From Bacillota bacterium (lineage in GTDB: Bacteria > Bacillota > Clostridia > Acetivibrionales > DSM-1351), in contig JAEZOA010000135.1 of NCBI GenBank assembly GCA_023441625.1, positions 1 through 63,053 of the forward strand: a stretch of DNA of 63,053 nt. The letters run 5' to 3'. The notes under the pieces were generated by a model. The model was given only the letters and a program-made list of their open reading frames with translations. It did no database searches and was not told the DNA's origin. The position numbers and the translations under genes are program-made. Below, one piece after another: positions 62,017-63,053 of the stretch; position 1 is the first letter of the stretch, and every line of letters begins with the position of its first letter.

Positions 62017-62751
62017 TTGTATAATATTAATCGATTTAGCCAGTCTAGCAATGATACTAAGAATATATTAGCAAGTGCTTATGGGGATGTTAATGGAGAT
62101 AATGTTCCAGATCATGTATATCTTACTGGTACTAAAATGCCTAATAGTGTATTCGTTCAAAATATCACCCTGAATATCAAGGATGGAAAGACTGGCATTA
62201 TGCAAAGAGTAAAGCTTTCATCAGATGCAGGATACAGTCCGAACTTATTTTTAGGAGATTTTACTGGGGATAAAATAAATGACATAATGGTTAGTATAGC
62301 CTCTGGTGGAAGTGGAGGCATAATGTTTTATTACTTGTTTTCTGATATAAATAATCAAATTAAGATGCTATTTGATTATGAGAACTTTAATAATAAATAC
62401 AGCTATAAAGTAGAGTTTAAAAATCACTATCAGGTTTCGGTAAAAAATGTTGAGTTAGGGACACAATACATAATAGATATAACGTACAAGGGTGAGGATT
62501 ACTTAAATGAAATATATTTTCCAAACGGAGAACTTAAAGCTCCGATTGAAGGCTGGGTAGATCCACTAAGTGGGTTATATCCTATTGATTTTGACGGAAA
62601 TGGGATTTATGAATTATTGGGTTACCAGGCTATAGCAGGACGATATCATGCAGATTCAATTGGTTATGTACAAAGTGTTCTTAAGTGGAATGGCAAGAAA
62701 TTTTATTTAATGGACCAGTATGTGGCGATTTTTGGAACCAGTCCAGAGTGA
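62017..62751 (+). CDS. FG-GAP/VCBS-like repeat protein
   Basis: 244 residues, hydrophilic, no signal peptide. Calcium-binding-like DxNxDxxxD repeats of the VCBS/FG-GAP kind occur at the start (AYGDVNGDNVPDHVYLTG), in the middle (FLGDFTGDKINDIMVSI) and near the end (YPIDFDGNGIYELLGYQ). TTG 62017 is chosen because GGAGGT lies 7 nt upstream; the earlier TTG 62002 precedes the SD. Function unknown. Confidence 0.75.
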   Translation: MYNINRFSQSSNDTKNILASAYGDVNGDNVPDHVYLTGTKMPNSVFVQNITLNIKDGKTGIMQRVKLSSDAGYSPNLFLGDFTGDKINDIMVSIASGGSGGIMFYYLFSDINNQIKMLFDYENFNNKYSYKVEFKNHYQVSVKNVELGTQYIIDITYKGEDYLNEIYFPNGELKAPIEGWVDPLSGLYPIDFDGNGIYELLGYQAIAGRYHADSIGYVQSVLKWNGKKFYLMDQYVAIFGTSPE

Positions 62752-62771
62752 AAATAATTAAAAACTTCCTA

Positions 62772-62800
62772 TTGACATGCAAGACCTTCTTTTGTATAAT
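62772..62800 (+). promoter_or_regulatory. Promoter of tRNA cluster
   Basis: TTGACA (62772-62777), 17-bp spacer, TATAAT (62795-62800). A short GCACGT/ACGTGC hairpin follows before the first tRNA. Confidence 0.9.
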
Positions 62801-62834
62801 ATAAAAGCACGTTACGGAAACGTGCAAAACAAAT

Positions 62835-62910
62835 GGCGGCGTGGCTCAGTGGCTAGAGCATTCGGTTCATACCCGACAGGTCGTAGGTTCAAATCCCACC
62901 GCCGCCACCA
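62835..62910 (+). tRNA. tRNA-Met (anticodon CAT, elongator type)
   Basis: Paired acceptor GGCGGCG/CGCCGCC (no C1-A72 mismatch), anticodon loop TTCATAC, T-loop TTCAAAT, encoded CCA. A tRNA-Ile read as CAT after lysidine modification is not excluded but the body looks like elongator Met. Confidence 0.9.
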
Positions 62911-62942
62911 TAATAGGCGATAGAAACTATCGCTTTTTTAAT

Positions 62943-63017
62943 GGCCCGTTGGTCAAGCGGTTAAGACACCGCCCTTTCACGGCGATAACAGGGGTTCGAT
63001 TCCCCTACGGGTCACCA
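62943..63017 (+). tRNA. tRNA-Glu (anticodon TTC)
   Basis: Acceptor GGCCCGT/ACGGGTC, anticodon TTC at 62976-62978 in loop CTTTCAC, T-arm GGGGTTCGATTCCCC, encoded CCA. Confidence 0.95.
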
Positions 63018-63020
63018 TTT

Positions 63021-63053
63021 GGGAGCTTAGCTCAGCTGGGAGAGCATCTGCCT
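63021..63053 (+). tRNA. Partial tRNA, probably tRNA-Val
   Basis: GGGAGCTTAGCTCAGCTGGG and the following AGAGCATCTGCCT give acceptor 5' strand, D-arm and half of the anticodon stem, then the window ends before the anticodon. The sequence resembles clostridial tRNA-Val; identity is inferred. Confidence 0.75.

Overview
The window reads as chromosomal DNA of a low-GC, motile, endospore-forming, anaerobic Firmicute of the Clostridia, most like a Ruminiclostridium or Clostridium relative. The signs are hydG/hydF maturases for [FeFe] hydrogenase, flagellar rod genes, sporulation genes (spoVG, spoVT, yabP, yabQ), AT-rich intergenic DNA, strong Shine-Dalgarno (SD) sites and frequent TTG starts. The genus is an inference; no rRNA or structural hydrogenase gene is present.

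Layout. 1-3.1 kb: tandem palindromic repeats, then a TM1266-type regulator, hydG and hydF. 3.5-10.9 kb: a chemoreceptor, mbl-flhO-flhP (the Bacillus order), a rod-binding protein, a phosphodiester glycosidase-like protein and fabZ. 11.3-14.2 kb: an SMR exporter, murC (minus strand) and purR behind two PurBoxes. 14.3-29.5 kb: the conserved Firmicute run spoVG, glmU-like, prs, pth, mfd, prsA-like, spoVT, mazG, hup, rqcP, yabP, yabQ, divIC, yabR, ending at tRNA-Leu. It is interrupted by a frameshifted IS110-family element and an ssb gene. 29.8-37.6 kb: a PatB-like lyase, a lipoprotein cyclophilin, an ABC exporter plus NarL-type two-component system laid out like the linearmycin-resistance module, and initiator tRNA-Met. 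37.7-43.8 kb: an accessory, decaying region with a 17-bp minisatellite, an hdrB remnant joined to the tail of a fumarase alpha gene ahead of an orphan beta gene, and small membrane proteins. 43.9-50.4 kb: a transglutaminase-like exported protein, acetyltransferase, Fur-family regulator, UbiB-like kinase and conserved small families. 50.5-57.8 kb: an OmpR-type two-component system with a MacB/FtsX-type ABC transporter, then htrA. 58-63 kb: a DUF5610-like gene bracketed by two MITE-like repeats, an uncharacterised glycosidase-like gene with an AraC regulator, and a tRNA cluster (Met, Glu, probably Val) running off the end.

The least explained signals are in leaders rather than proteins. (1) A leader of about 65 nt recurs before three unrelated genes (8.72, 11.18 and 52.74 kb): an SD-like GGAGGT, a CATGCC/GGCATG hairpin and the real start codon, which has no SD of its own close by. 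(2) Two unrelated genes (divIC and the glycosidase-like gene) share a start-site hairpin of identical geometry: a 9-bp stem hiding the SD, a 33-nt loop and a 4-nt SD-to-ATG gap. In the second gene a duplicated decoy SD could make it a toggle. (3) A GC-rich structured segment with 13-bp flanking direct repeats lies before yabP. (4) The IS110 left end carries a long hairpin, a candidate bridge RNA. GlmU has also lost its uridyltransferase signature while keeping the acetyltransferase domain.
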